Origin: Streptococcus parasanguinis
Lineage (GTDB): Bacteria > Bacillota > Bacilli > Lactobacillales > Streptococcaceae
Length of the DNA stretch: 64,000 nucleotides
NCBI GenBank assembly: GCA_905188195.1
Contig: CAJJKY010000001.1
Coordinates: 1 to 64,000, forward strand
Direction of reading: 5' to 3'
Shown here: one piece after another, positions 48,656 through 56,876 of the stretch
Layout of the letters: the number at the start of each line of letters is the position of its first letter
Numbering within the stretch: position 1 is the first letter of the stretch
The notes under the pieces: model-generated
What the model was told of the DNA's origin: nothing
Databases searched by the model: none
What the model saw: the letters and a program-made list of their open reading frames with translations, nothing else
Translations under genes and position numbers: made by a program

Positions 48656-49681
48656 ATGAACAGACGGGAATTAGCGAGACTAGGCTGGAGAGAGAATAGT
48701 TTAGCCTATCTAGAGAAGCACTTGCAGGGATACAAAGATCCACAAGCCTACCAAGAACAATACCAGTCTGTCTTTTTCTTTGCCAGTCCTCTGTTTCAAA
48801 ATATGTGGTTTCAAGAGATCAAGGATCTAACGGAGACTGCTGCCCAAGACTTGCTGAGGGGCGTCATGAAAATTCTCCTGATGCCGAGTGACTTGTCTGG
48901 AACTTGTGAAGAAACAGCCTTTCTTCTGAGTAGGATGGCTCCAGATTGTCCGCCAGGATCCGACTTTTGGACGGCATTTTCACGCGTCGTGCAGGTCGCC
49001 TTTGAAAGGGATCCCTTGGCGGACCAGTCGGGAGATCAGCTCTTGAAACGCCAGGTTCACCAGTTGCGTTACCTACTTTCAAGTTACCAGGCACAATGGA
49101 TTCGGACGCATAATGCCAGAGCTGGACAGACTGACGAAGAGGCCTTACAAGCTTACCTAGAGGGGGCTAGAGCTGTCATGGTAGATGCTTATGCGGCTGC
49201 TCGCCTTCACAATAAGGTCTCCCTAAGGCAAGATGGTCACCTTCATTATCCATCAGGGGCTTCCCAACAAGTCAATTTCAAGGTCTTGTTAAATTTTCAT
49301 ACGGAGTATATTCTCGATCAAGCTGGGCATTTCCTCAATGAAGTCGATCCGTATCAGATTTCTGAAAATGGCATTGTCAATGGAGCCAGTTTCAACTATG
49401 GCTTAGCCAAGGGCCAGACCCATAAGGACTTAGATATTGACCCCGTCAAAGCTTGGGATCCACCTTTTCGTAAGAAGGTCCTCTATCAGCAAGGAGTTCG
49501 CTATCTAGCTCCGAAGAATGACCGCGGAGAGCAAGGTTATTGGAGTCGAAAAGGAGTTTTTGCACAGGGAGGTAAGAGCTACAAGCAACAAGTAGCAAAG
49601 CGCGTGCGAAGTTTCCTCAGAGGCATCCCTCGCTTACGCTGGCGGGTCCTCCTCCAGAATGGGCTCCATCGGATTTTATAG
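48656..49681 (+). CDS. Uncharacterised protein, DUF3114-like
   Basis: A soluble 341-residue protein without signal peptide or membrane helix (MNRRELARLGWRENSLAYLEKHLQG...). The conserved-looking part is C-terminal (FHTEYILDQAGHFLNEVDPYQISENGIVNGASFNYGLAKGQTHKDLDIDPVKAWDPPFRKKVL), which resembles streptococcal DUF3114 proteins; I am only moderately sure. The last 40 residues are strongly basic. No function can be given. It is flanked by psaR and by RNA element B. Confidence 0.75.
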   Translation: MNRRELARLGWRENSLAYLEKHLQGYKDPQAYQEQYQSVFFFASPLFQNMWFQEIKDLTETAAQDLLRGVMKILLMPSDLSGTCEETAFLLSRMAPDCPPGSDFWTAFSRVVQVAFERDPLADQSGDQLLKRQVHQLRYLLSSYQAQWIRTHNARAGQTDEEALQAYLEGARAVMVDAYAAARLHNKVSLRQDGHLHYPSGASQQVNFKVLLNFHTEYILDQAGHFLNEVDPYQISENGIVNGASFNYGLAKGQTHKDLDIDPVKAWDPPFRKKVLYQQGVRYLAPKNDRGEQGYWSRKGVFAQGGKSYKQQVAKRVRSFLRGIPRLRWRVLLQNGLHRIL

Positions 49682-49775
49682 CAACGATAGAACTGTTATT
49701 TTACATAAAATAGCCTAAGAGATTCTTAAAAGAAGTTAAAACAGTTAAGTTCTTAGAGCTGATCTATCAGGTGAT

Positions 49776-49913
49776 GAGCCTTTCCGCTGTGAGAAAAGTG
49801 CTTGAAACATTGTTGTTTCAAGTACTCGGGAGTTTTGAAACGTTAGGTTCAAAACTAAGTCATGGAACTTCCTAGAAGTTCGCTGACGTCCGTACTCACT
49901 AAAGGAAAGGTTC
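49776..49913 (+). ncRNA. Structured RNA element, copy B (five covarying helices)
   Basis: Same architecture as 17058-17195: P1 gagcctttcc/ggaaaggttc, P2 gtgag/ctcac, P3 gtgcttgaaac/gtttcaagtac, P4 agttttgaa/ttcaaaact (loop acgttagg), P5 gaacttc/gaagttc, and the identical 3' segment gctgacgtccgtactcac. Changes relative to copy A are compensatory (P1 A-T to C-G; P3 C-G to T-A; several pairs in P4), while tgagaaaagtg, ttagg, gtcatggaacttc and gctgacgtccgtactcac stay fixed. A terminator follows 22 nt downstream. Confidence 0.75.
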
Positions 49914-49935
49914 TGAACAGATTTTGTAGATATAG

Positions 49936-49959
49936 AAAAGAGGTCGCAGACCTCTTTTT
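49936..49959. terminator. Bidirectional terminator after RNA element B and tpx
   Basis: A perfect 10-bp stem aaaagaggtc / gacctctttt with loop gca, T-rich on both sides. It can end the plus-strand RNA B transcript and the leftward psa-tpx operon. Confidence 0.88.
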
Positions 49960-49963
49960 ATGT

Positions 49964-50458
49964 TTATCCAAGTGCTTTGACGGCTTCGATTGCAGCGTCG
50001 TAATTGGGTTCGCTGTTGATGTTGTCTAAGTATTCAACGTAAGTCACCTTGTTATTCGCATCTAAGACCAAGACAGCGCGCGCAAGCAAGTGCCATTCAT
50101 TGATCAAGAGGCCGTAAGCTTTCCCGAAGGAATGGTCGTAGTAGTCTGAGAGCATGATAGCATTGTCGAGTCCTTCAGCAGCGCACCATTTACCTTGAGC
50201 AAAAGGAAGGTCGACAGAGACCGTCAAGACGACAGTGTCTTCCAAGTCCGATAAGGTCTTGTTGAAGTGACGTGTTTGCATCGAACAAATCCCTGTGTCG
50301 ATGGATGGGATGATGCTGAGGACTTTTTTCTTGCCAGCAAAATCAGCTAAAGATTTCTTCTCCAGAGCTGGAGTGATCAATGAAAAATCATGAGCCATTT
50401 CCCCTACTTGCAGTTGAGATCCGGTAAAGGTAACAGGGTTTCCTAAAAATGTTGTCAT
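49964..50458 (-). CDS. tpx: Thiol peroxidase (Tpx)
   Basis: A 2-Cys peroxiredoxin reducing hydrogen and organic peroxides. The 164-residue protein from ATG 50458 has IPSIDTGICSMQTRHFN (peroxidatic Cys) and the resolving Cys in GKWCAAEGLDNAIMLSDYYDHSFGKAYG. It is the last gene of the psaBCA-type operon (known as psaD in pneumococcus, ORF3 of the fimA locus), linking manganese uptake with peroxide defence. The longer frame to 50512 has no support. Confidence 0.95.
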   Translation of the reverse strand: MTTFLGNPVTFTGSQLQVGEMAHDFSLITPALEKKSLADFAGKKKVLSIIPSIDTGICSMQTRHFNKTLSDLEDTVVLTVSVDLPFAQGKWCAAEGLDNAIMLSDYYDHSFGKAYGLLINEWHLLARAVLVLDANNKVTYVEYLDNINSEPNYDAAIEAVKALG

Positions 50459-50537
50459 AGCAAAGACTCCTTTTTTCTTTTCATTGTACATCAATGAAGG
50501 GGGAAGGGCCACTGATTTGTTTAGAAATCTGAAGGGG

Positions 50538-51467
50538 CTACTGACTCAATCCTTCTGCGATCTTGTCTAAGTTCCATTTCATCATGCTGTAGTAGCTATC
50601 GCCCTTTTCTCCTTCTTTGGCAATGGAATCAGTGAAGATTTTTGCATAGATTGGGATGTCGGTATCTTTAGACACAGTTTTCATAGGACGCTCATCGACA
50701 CTGGATTCGACAAAGAGGGCCGGCACCTTGGTTTGACGGAGCTTTTCTACCAGCGTTTTGATTTGGTCAGGTGTGCCTTCTTCTTCCGTGTTGATTTCCC
50801 AGATATAGGCAGATGGGACGCCATAGGCTTTGGAGAAGTACTTGAAGCAACCTTCGCTGGTCACGATCATCTTCTTCTCTGCTGGGATGTTATTGAATGC
50901 TTGCTTGGCTTCTTGGTCGAGCTTACTGAGTTTTTCAGTATAAGCAGCTAGATTCTTTTCGTAGAAGTCCTTGTTTTTCGGATCTTTGGCGATCAATTGT
51001 TTGGCAATGTTTTTAGCGTAGATAATCCCATTTTCAAGGTTGAGCCAAGCGTGTGGGTCTTCTTTTCCAGCTTGGTTTTGGCCTTCTAGGTAGATGACGT
51101 CGACTCCCTCGCTAACAGCGAAATAGTCCTTGTTTTCTACTTTATTGGCATTTTTGACCAACTTGGTAAACCAAGCATTGCCACCGGTTTCAAGGTTGAT
51201 CCCGTTGTAGAAGATCAGGTCTGCTTGCGAAGTTTTTTTGACATCTTCTGGGAGTGGTTCGTATTCGTGGGGATCTTTGCCGACGGGAACGATACTGTGC
51301 AGTTCGATCTTATCCCCAGCAATATTTTTGGTCATATCTGCAAGGATGGAGTTGGTGGTGACCACTTTCAATTTACCAGAAGCTCCAGAAGAAGACCCCT
51401 TGCTACAGGCTAGAAGACCGAATAAGAGTGCTACAAAGAGGGCGAGGATAGAAGCGATTTTTTTCAT
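50538..51467 (-). CDS. psaA: Manganese ABC transporter substrate-binding lipoprotein (PsaA/FimA/ScaA)
   Basis: A cluster A-I metal-binding lipoprotein of 309 residues. The signal peptide ends in lipobox LLAC (Cys21). Metal ligands of the family are present: His in VGKDPHEYEP, His in GKEDPHAWLN, Glu in FVESSVDERP and Asp in KIFTDSIA. In S. parasanguinis the orthologue is the adhesin FimA. It delivers Mn2+ to the PsaBC permease encoded directly upstream. Confidence 0.95.
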   Translation of the reverse strand: MKKIASILALFVALLFGLLACSKGSSSGASGKLKVVTTNSILADMTKNIAGDKIELHSIVPVGKDPHEYEPLPEDVKKTSQADLIFYNGINLETGGNAWFTKLVKNANKVENKDYFAVSEGVDVIYLEGQNQAGKEDPHAWLNLENGIIYAKNIAKQLIAKDPKNKDFYEKNLAAYTEKLSKLDQEAKQAFNNIPAEKKMIVTSEGCFKYFSKAYGVPSAYIWEINTEEEGTPDQIKTLVEKLRQTKVPALFVESSVDERPMKTVSKDTDIPIYAKIFTDSIAKEGEKGDSYYSMMKWNLDKIAEGLSQ

Positions 51468-51478
51468 GTGTTTCTCCT

Positions 51479-52321
51479 TTAATGAGACGAAAGAGCGTGC
51501 TTGTTCTTTCTCTGCTTAGGAGCGATAAAAAAGCTGATGAGAAAGAAGACGGCAGAAGTGAGGACAATACAAGATCCAACGGCGATGTTCAAACTATAGC
51601 CAATAAAGAGTCCCAGAACGGATGCAAGAGCACCTAGGCTAGAGGACAAAAGCATCATGGACCAGAGGCTATTGGAATAGAGATAGGCTGTCGCAGCAGG
51701 TGTGATGAGCATGGCGACGATGAGAATGGTCCCGACACTCTGCATAGCAGTGACAGAAACCAAAGTCAAGAGCACCATGAGGAGGTAGTGATAGATCTTG
51801 ACCCGGACGCCCATGGATTGAGCTAGAACGGGATCAAAAGAAGTGAGTAGCAAGGGGCGAAAGAGCAGGACAATTACCAGCAAGACCGCCACCCCAACAC
51901 CGATGGTCATCCACATATCCTGGTCTTGCACGGCCAAGATATTCCCAAAGAGGATGTGGAAGAGGTCGGTGGAACTTTTTGCGACTCCAATCAGGATGAC
52001 TCCTAAGGCAAGGAAAGAAGAAAAGGTAATCCCTATCGCTGTGTCGCTCTTGATGATGGAGTTACTCTTGATATAGGTGATAAGGATGGAAGCTAGAAGC
52101 CCAAAGACAATGGCGCCAATAAAGAAATTGATGCCAAGGATAAAGGACAGGGCCACCCCTGGAAGGACTGCGTGCGAGATAGCATCTCCCATGAGAGACA
52201 TGCCTCGCAAAATAATGAAGCATCCGACAGCTCCAGCGACAATACCAATGGCAATGGCTGTGATCAGGGCATTCTGTAAGAAGTGGAATTGCTGTAATCC
52301 ATCGATAAATTCTGTAATCAT
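51479..52321 (-). CDS. psaC: Manganese ABC transporter permease
   Basis: A 280-residue ABC-3 family membrane protein with eight to nine helices (AGAVGCFIILRGMSLMGDAISHAVLPGVALSF is the conserved core). It overlaps psaB by four bases and is followed by psaA after 11 nt. Confidence 0.94.
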   Translation of the reverse strand: MITEFIDGLQQFHFLQNALITAIAIGIVAGAVGCFIILRGMSLMGDAISHAVLPGVALSFILGINFFIGAIVFGLLASILITYIKSNSIIKSDTAIGITFSSFLALGVILIGVAKSSTDLFHILFGNILAVQDQDMWMTIGVGVAVLLVIVLLFRPLLLTSFDPVLAQSMGVRVKIYHYLLMVLLTLVSVTAMQSVGTILIVAMLITPAATAYLYSNSLWSMMLLSSSLGALASVLGLFIGYSLNIAVGSCIVLTSAVFFLISFFIAPKQRKNKHALSSH

Positions 52322-53040
52322 CCGACTCCACCTCCTATAAAGAGTTCATGCCCGTAGGCTGCATGCAGATTCTCCTTGGTAAAGGTTTCCTCTGTTTTTC
52401 CAAAAGCAATCAGCTTACGATGGAGAAGGAGGACCTGGTCGAAATAAGCAGGGACCTTGCTGAGGTCGTGATGGACGATCAGGATGGTCTTGCCTTCTTT
52501 TTTCAAGGTTTTTAGTGTTTGCATGATGATGTCTTCGCTAACGGAGTCAATCCCTGCAAAGGGCTCATCCAAAAAGATGACCTCTGCTTCTTGGACCAAG
52601 CAGCGGGCGATTAGGACCCGTTGGAATTGCCCTCCTGAAAGCTGACCAATCTGGCGATCTGCTAGATCAAGAAGATTGACAAGCTTCATTGCATTTTCCA
52701 CCTTTTGGAGATCTTCTTTGCTTTTTCTCTTGAAGATAGAAAGATGGGGATAGAGACCCAGTGAGACACACTCCCGCACCGTGATGGGGAAGTGGAAATC
52801 AATAGCGGATTTCTGTTCGACGTAGGCCACTCGTTGAAGAGCTTGGCCGAGATCTTTTTGATCGAGCAGGACCTTTCCCGAATGAGGGAGAAGTCCTAGC
52901 ATGGCCTTGATCAGGGTTGATTTTCCAGCTCCGTTGGGTCCAAGAATGCCTAGGATGGTTGGACCCTGGATGGTGAGGGAAAGATCCTCCAAGGCCAGTG
53001 TTTGCTGGTAAGCAACACTTAGATGTTCAATTTGAATCAT
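52318..53040 (-). CDS. psaB: Manganese ABC transporter ATP-binding protein
   Basis: A 240-residue ATPase: Walker A GILGPNGAGKSTLIKA, signature LSGGQFQRVLIARCL, Walker B AEVIFLDEPFAGID and switch His VHHDLSK. First gene of the leftward operon psaB-psaC-psaA-tpx, behind the metal-regulated promoter at 53061-53099. Confidence 0.95.
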   Translation of the reverse strand: MIQIEHLSVAYQQTLALEDLSLTIQGPTILGILGPNGAGKSTLIKAMLGLLPHSGKVLLDQKDLGQALQRVAYVEQKSAIDFHFPITVRECVSLGLYPHLSIFKRKSKEDLQKVENAMKLVNLLDLADRQIGQLSGGQFQRVLIARCLVQEAEVIFLDEPFAGIDSVSEDIIMQTLKTLKKEGKTILIVHHDLSKVPAYFDQVLLLHRKLIAFGKTEETFTKENLHAAYGHELFIGGGVG

Positions 53041-53060
53041 GATTTTGCTCCTTTACTATT

Positions 53061-53089
53061 AATATACATAAATAAAAAAATTAAGTCAA
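53061..53089 (-). promoter_or_regulatory. Promoter of psaBCA-tpx
   Basis: On the minus strand TTGACT (53089-53084) and TATATT (53066-53061) are separated by exactly 17 bp, with TG directly before the -10. The -35 box lies inside the palindrome at 53076-53099. Confidence 0.8.
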
Positions 53090-53099
53090 GTTAATTTTT
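53076..53099. promoter_or_regulatory. Palindromic operator candidate for PsaR
   Basis: aaaaattaa / ttaattttt with a 6-bp centre gtcaag. It covers the -35 region of the psaB promoter and resembles the AATTAA-N6-TTAATT elements bound by SloR/ScaR-type regulators. A second related half-site (gattaactta) lies at about 53112. Confidence 0.75.
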
Positions 53100-53188
53100 A
53101 AAATGATTTAGATTAACTTACTTGTAATCATTGAAAAAAGTTCCTATTTTTGATAAGGTTATTAGAAAAGAATGAAAGCGAGAAGATC

Positions 53189-55084
53189 ATGGTACGTTTA
53201 CAAGATGATTTTTATGATTACGTCAATGGGGAATGGGCTGAGACAGCTGTGATTCCTGATGACAAACCGTCAACTGGTGGTTTTATGGACTTGATCCAAG
53301 ATATCGAAAACTTGATGTTGGATATCACTGGAAAATGGCAACGGGGAGAAGAGCTGCCTGAAGACAGCATTCTGCAAAACTTTGTCAAATACCATAAAAT
53401 GGTGGCAGATTTTGATGCGCGAGAAGCAGCTGGTGTGGCGCCAGTCATGCCTTTGATCAATGAAATTAAGGCTCTGTCTTCTTTTGAAGACTATACCAGC
53501 AAGCTGGGCACCTATGAACTAGCTGGTAAACCAAATCTCATGCCATTTAACGTGTCACCAGACTATATGAATGCCCAAATGAATGTCTTGTGGGGAGAAG
53601 CACCGGCTCATATTTTGCCAGATACGACCTACTATGAAGAAGGCAATGAAAAAGGCCCAGAATTACTGGCTATCTGGCGCCAAATGATGGAAAAACTCTT
53701 ACCAAAATTTGATTTTTCAGAGGAAGAAATCAAGGATATCCTAGATAAAGTCATTGCGTCAGATGCAGAATTGGCCAAATATATCTTGTCAAATGAAGAA
53801 AGATCCGAGTACAACAAACTCTACCATCCTTATGAGTGGGATGATTTCAAGGCCTTGGTTCCAGAATTGCCTCTCGATACCTTCTTTACAGAAGTGATCG
53901 GACAAACACCAGATAAAATCATCGTGCCAGAAGAGCGTTTCTGGAAGGAATTCGCACCAACATTCTACTCAGCAGCTAACTGGGAAACGATTCATGCAAG
54001 ATTGAAACTCGGTGCAGCCGTAGATTGGACTTTATTCTTGACCGAAGAAATCCGTGTCTTGGCTGGTGAATATGGTCGTACGATTGCAGGTATTCCAGAA
54101 CCTCGTCCAAAAGAAAAGGCGGCCTTGTCATTAGCAGAAGTACCATATAGCCAAGCGCTTGGACTCTGGTATGCGGGCGAAAAATTCTCACCAGAAGCAA
54201 AAGCAGACGTAGAGCATAAAGTAGCGACCATGATTGACGTCTATAAGGAGCGCTTAGAAAAAGCAGACTGGCTCGCTCCTGAAACTCGTGAAAAAGCCAT
54301 TGTCAAACTCAATGTCATCACACCACATATCGGCTACCCTGAAAAATTACCAGAAACATACGCCAAAAAGATCATCGACGAAAGCAAGACCTTGGTTGAA
54401 AATGCTCAAGCCCTTTACGAAATTTCCATTGCCCATACTTGGAGCAAGTGGAACCAACCGGTTGATCGAAGCGAATGGCACATGCCAGCCCACCTGGTCA
54501 ATGCCTACTATGATCCGCAACAAAACCAAATCGTCTTCCCAGCAGCGATTTTACAAGCACCTTTCTATGACCTTCACCAATCATCATCAGCCAACTACGG
54601 CGGAATCGGTGCAGTCATTGCCCATGAAATCTCCCACGCCTTTGACACCAATGGAGCATCCTTTGATGAGCACGGTAGCTTGAAAGACTGGTGGAAGCCA
54701 GAAGATTACGAAGCCTTTACCGCTCGGACTCAAAAAGTCATCGATCAGTTTGAAGGACAAGACTCTTACGGTGCCAAGATCAACGGGAAATTGACCGTTT
54801 CTGAAAACGTGGCAGACCTCGGAGGGATTGCTGCAGCCCTTGAAGCAGCGAAGAAAGAGGAAGATTTCTCAGCAGAAGAATTCTTCACCAACTTTGCTCG
54901 CATCTGGCGCATGAAAGCTCGGACAGAGTACATGCAACTCCTCGCAAGTGTCGATGTCCACGCACCAGGAAAACTCCGCACCAATGTCCAATTACCAAAC
55001 TTTGACGAATTCTTTGAAACCTTTGATGTCAAAGAAGGCGACGGCATGTGGCGCGCACCAGAAGACCGCGTGATCATTTGGTAG
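53189..55084 (+). CDS. pepO: Endopeptidase PepO, M13 (neprilysin) family
   Basis: A zinc metallopeptidase cleaving oligopeptides. From ATG 53189 it has 631 residues (MVRLQDDFYDYVNGEWAE). The zinc site is HEISHAF with the downstream Glu in SENVADLGG, and the NAYYDP substrate motif precedes them. No signal peptide or membrane helix is present, although the pneumococcal homologue has been reported outside cells. ATG 53189 is favoured over the TTA-region start at 53150 because gcgagaag stands before it and homologues start there. Confidence 0.93.
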   Translation: MVRLQDDFYDYVNGEWAETAVIPDDKPSTGGFMDLIQDIENLMLDITGKWQRGEELPEDSILQNFVKYHKMVADFDAREAAGVAPVMPLINEIKALSSFEDYTSKLGTYELAGKPNLMPFNVSPDYMNAQMNVLWGEAPAHILPDTTYYEEGNEKGPELLAIWRQMMEKLLPKFDFSEEEIKDILDKVIASDAELAKYILSNEERSEYNKLYHPYEWDDFKALVPELPLDTFFTEVIGQTPDKIIVPEERFWKEFAPTFYSAANWETIHARLKLGAAVDWTLFLTEEIRVLAGEYGRTIAGIPEPRPKEKAALSLAEVPYSQALGLWYAGEKFSPEAKADVEHKVATMIDVYKERLEKADWLAPETREKAIVKLNVITPHIGYPEKLPETYAKKIIDESKTLVENAQALYEISIAHTWSKWNQPVDRSEWHMPAHLVNAYYDPQQNQIVFPAAILQAPFYDLHQSSSANYGGIGAVIAHEISHAFDTNGASFDEHGSLKDWWKPEDYEAFTARTQKVIDQFEGQDSYGAKINGKLTVSENVADLGGIAAALEAAKKEEDFSAEEFFTNFARIWRMKARTEYMQLLASVDVHAPGKLRTNVQLPNFDEFFETFDVKEGDGMWRAPEDRVIIW

Positions 55085-55104
55085 TCTAAGATACTAAGCC
55101 CGTA

Positions 55105-55184
55105 AAAAAAGCGAGAAGAAAATAGGAGATTGACCATGTGGGCCAGCCCACCAGTCAATCTCTCTTTTTCTCTTCGCTTTTAGG
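55105..55184. terminator. Long stem-loop after pepO
   Basis: An almost continuous inverted repeat of about 80 nt (arms beginning aaaaaaagcgagaaga and ending tctcttcgctttt, inner arms gagattgac / gtcaatctc, apical gtggg / cccac). A T-run follows only after the outer arm. It should terminate pepO transcripts. Confidence 0.7.
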
Positions 55185-55338
55185 GCGAGTTCAATTTCGC
55201 GATACTAGTTTTGTTGATCAAAGGAAGTAGTCTCGATTCGAGAAAGAAAGAGATTAGTTCATTAATAGAGGCTGTTGAACATATAGACAGCCATACTCCC
55301 ATAGTAACCTTATCTGAGTTATAAAATGTGACTAAAAA
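55185..55338. other. Gap with no supported gene
   Basis: A 69-codon minus-strand frame (55180-55389) covers this stretch, but it runs through both flanking hairpins and has no ribosome binding site. It may be a dispersed intergenic repeat; I cannot show this within the window. Confidence 0.4.
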
Positions 55339-55378
55339 AGAGTCGGGACAGTTTTTCTGTCTCGACTCTTTTTTAGAA
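55339..55378. terminator. Bidirectional terminator before the carboxypeptidase gene end
   Basis: agagtcgggacag / ctgtctcgactct around a T-rich loop, with A-run and T-run on the two sides. It ends the leftward D,D-carboxypeptidase transcript. Confidence 0.88.
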
Positions 55379-55388
55379 TGTGGTACCA

Positions 55389-56702
55389 TTATTTTCTTCT
55401 TTTTGGATCGGTTTGTTTAAAGATCAGGTATAAAATTCCGGCAGGCAGGAAGCAGAAGAGCCACATAACATCGAGTCCCTTGCTTTTACTGCTAGAGGTC
55501 GTTGTTTTAGACTCACTTACGGCCACTCCCGCTTTAATACTTGGAGATACCTGTTGCAAGCCGTTCTGGACGACTAGGCGGTTATTTTCTAGTTTTAGCG
55601 CTGGCTTCGTCCCCTTCTTAACGGTCGCATAGAAGTCTTGCTTCAAGTGAATTGTCTTCCCGTCGATGGTATGATCGCCTGCAGAGAGGATTTTTTTATA
55701 CTGGTAGTCTGCGAACATTTTCTCAGCCAAGGTATTCCCGATTTGATTGCGGTAGCTTTCGGCGATCTCGACATCGTAGTTCCCAACCCCCAAAATCACT
55801 TCGATAATCCGCTGTTTACCCCGCTTGGTTGTCGCGGTGTAGTTGTAGTCAGCAGTCGGGCTGGATCCAGTTTTGAGTCCATCTGTTCCTTTAAGGGCGA
55901 ATTTTCCACCTTCGAGGGAAGTGTTGTAATTATCGTAGCTTTGCTCGTAAGGGGTTCCTTCCATGATCGTAGTATGAGCTTGCTTGGTGTATTCCAACAT
56001 TTCTGGCAGGTCGTTTACGATGTGATAAGCCAGAATAGACATGTCCCGCGCTGTGATTTCGTTATTGGCATTGACGTCGTAGCGCTGAGGATTGTAGTAG
56101 CCCTGAAGGACCGAAATCATCGCCCCATTTGGATTGTGCCATTTGGTATGGCTCATCCCCATTTCTTGTGCGTACTGATTCATTAAGTCCAAAAACTTAT
56201 CGGGATCATTGTCAGTAACGGCGTTGGCCAGCATAATCACGGCCGCACTGGAAGATGGAACAAAGAGCATCTTGATCAATTCAGATACTTTGTAGTCAAC
56301 ACCAGCTACAATAGGTGAGTTACTTAACAGATTGTTTTCCGAGATGGCTTGGTCTGCCTCTGTTGCTGTAACCACGGTATCATATTTGATCTTGCCTTCT
56401 TTGAGGGCCCGAAAGACTACATAGGCACTCATGAGTTTGGCCATGCTTCCAGAGTCCCGGAGCGTATCGATATTGTCTCCGTACAAAATGGCTCCAGTAT
56501 TGGCGTCGATGACGATGTCAGCCTTAGGTTTGTAAAAATCGTCCAATACCAGTCCAGCATCAGCTGCGATTTTCATGACATCTTCTTGCTGGTAGATGTC
56601 GTCCGCAAAGGCAGTGGAAATAGGGCCTAATGTCAAGACTCCTACAAGGAGGGACAAGAGGCTGTGTTTTAGTCGTTTGTGTAAATGTCTCCCATAATTC
56701 AT
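55389..56702 (-). CDS. dacA: D-alanyl-D-alanine carboxypeptidase (low-molecular-weight PBP, S11)
   Basis: Trims the terminal D-Ala of peptidoglycan pentapeptides outside the membrane. The 437-residue protein has a signal peptide ending near STAFA (about 32), the nucleophile motif SMAK (Ser86-Lys89) and KTG (in DGLKTGSS). The SxN motif position reads SSS (150-152, VPSSSAAV), so the usual Asn appears replaced. A C-terminal domain and a membrane anchor followed by KRRK complete it. ATG 56702 begins seven bases after a TATAAT (56715-56710), so the mRNA may be leaderless; ATG 56711 lies inside the -10 box. Confidence 0.88.
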   Translation of the reverse strand: MNYGRHLHKRLKHSLLSLLVGVLTLGPISTAFADDIYQQEDVMKIAADAGLVLDDFYKPKADIVIDANTGAILYGDNIDTLRDSGSMAKLMSAYVVFRALKEGKIKYDTVVTATEADQAISENNLLSNSPIVAGVDYKVSELIKMLFVPSSSAAVIMLANAVTDNDPDKFLDLMNQYAQEMGMSHTKWHNPNGAMISVLQGYYNPQRYDVNANNEITARDMSILAYHIVNDLPEMLEYTKQAHTTIMEGTPYEQSYDNYNTSLEGGKFALKGTDGLKTGSSPTADYNYTATTKRGKQRIIEVILGVGNYDVEIAESYRNQIGNTLAEKMFADYQYKKILSAGDHTIDGKTIHLKQDFYATVKKGTKPALKLENNRLVVQNGLQQVSPSIKAGVAVSESKTTTSSSKSKGLDVMWLFCFLPAGILYLIFKQTDPKRRK

Positions 56703-56709
56703 AGATTCC

Positions 56710-56718
56710 ATTATATCA
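56710..56718 (-). promoter_or_regulatory. Extended -10 promoter of dacA, implying a leaderless mRNA
   Basis: On the minus strand TGATATAAT is an extended -10 with perfect TATAAT at 56715-56710. Transcription should start about seven bases on, at the ATG of the gene at 56702. No ribosome binding site is present. Confidence 0.65.
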
Positions 56719-56798
56719 TACAGGCCAGAGATTCAACTTGAAAAAATTCTAGAAAAAGTAGAAATTGAAAAAATAAAGAAAAAATAGAATAATTTCGC

Positions 56799-56816
56799 AG
56801 TAAAAGCGTTTACATT
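56799..56816 (+). promoter_or_regulatory. cre-like site over the promoter of the peptide-binding gene
   Basis: gtaaaagcgtttac is a near-palindrome fitting the CcpA cre pattern with about two deviations. It overlaps the -35 box TTTACA (56809-56814), which stands 16 bp from TATAAT (56831-56836). Repression by CcpA under good carbon supply is expected. Confidence 0.65.
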
Positions 56817-56876
56817 TCCCTAGAAAGTGCTATAATTTAAATTGAGTATAACATTTTTTACAATGAGGTGATTTAT

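Noticed and set aside
55180..55389. 69-codon minus-strand hypothetical protein
   Set aside because: It runs through two flanking hairpins, has no ribosome binding site and shows no domain; probably an intergenic repeat.
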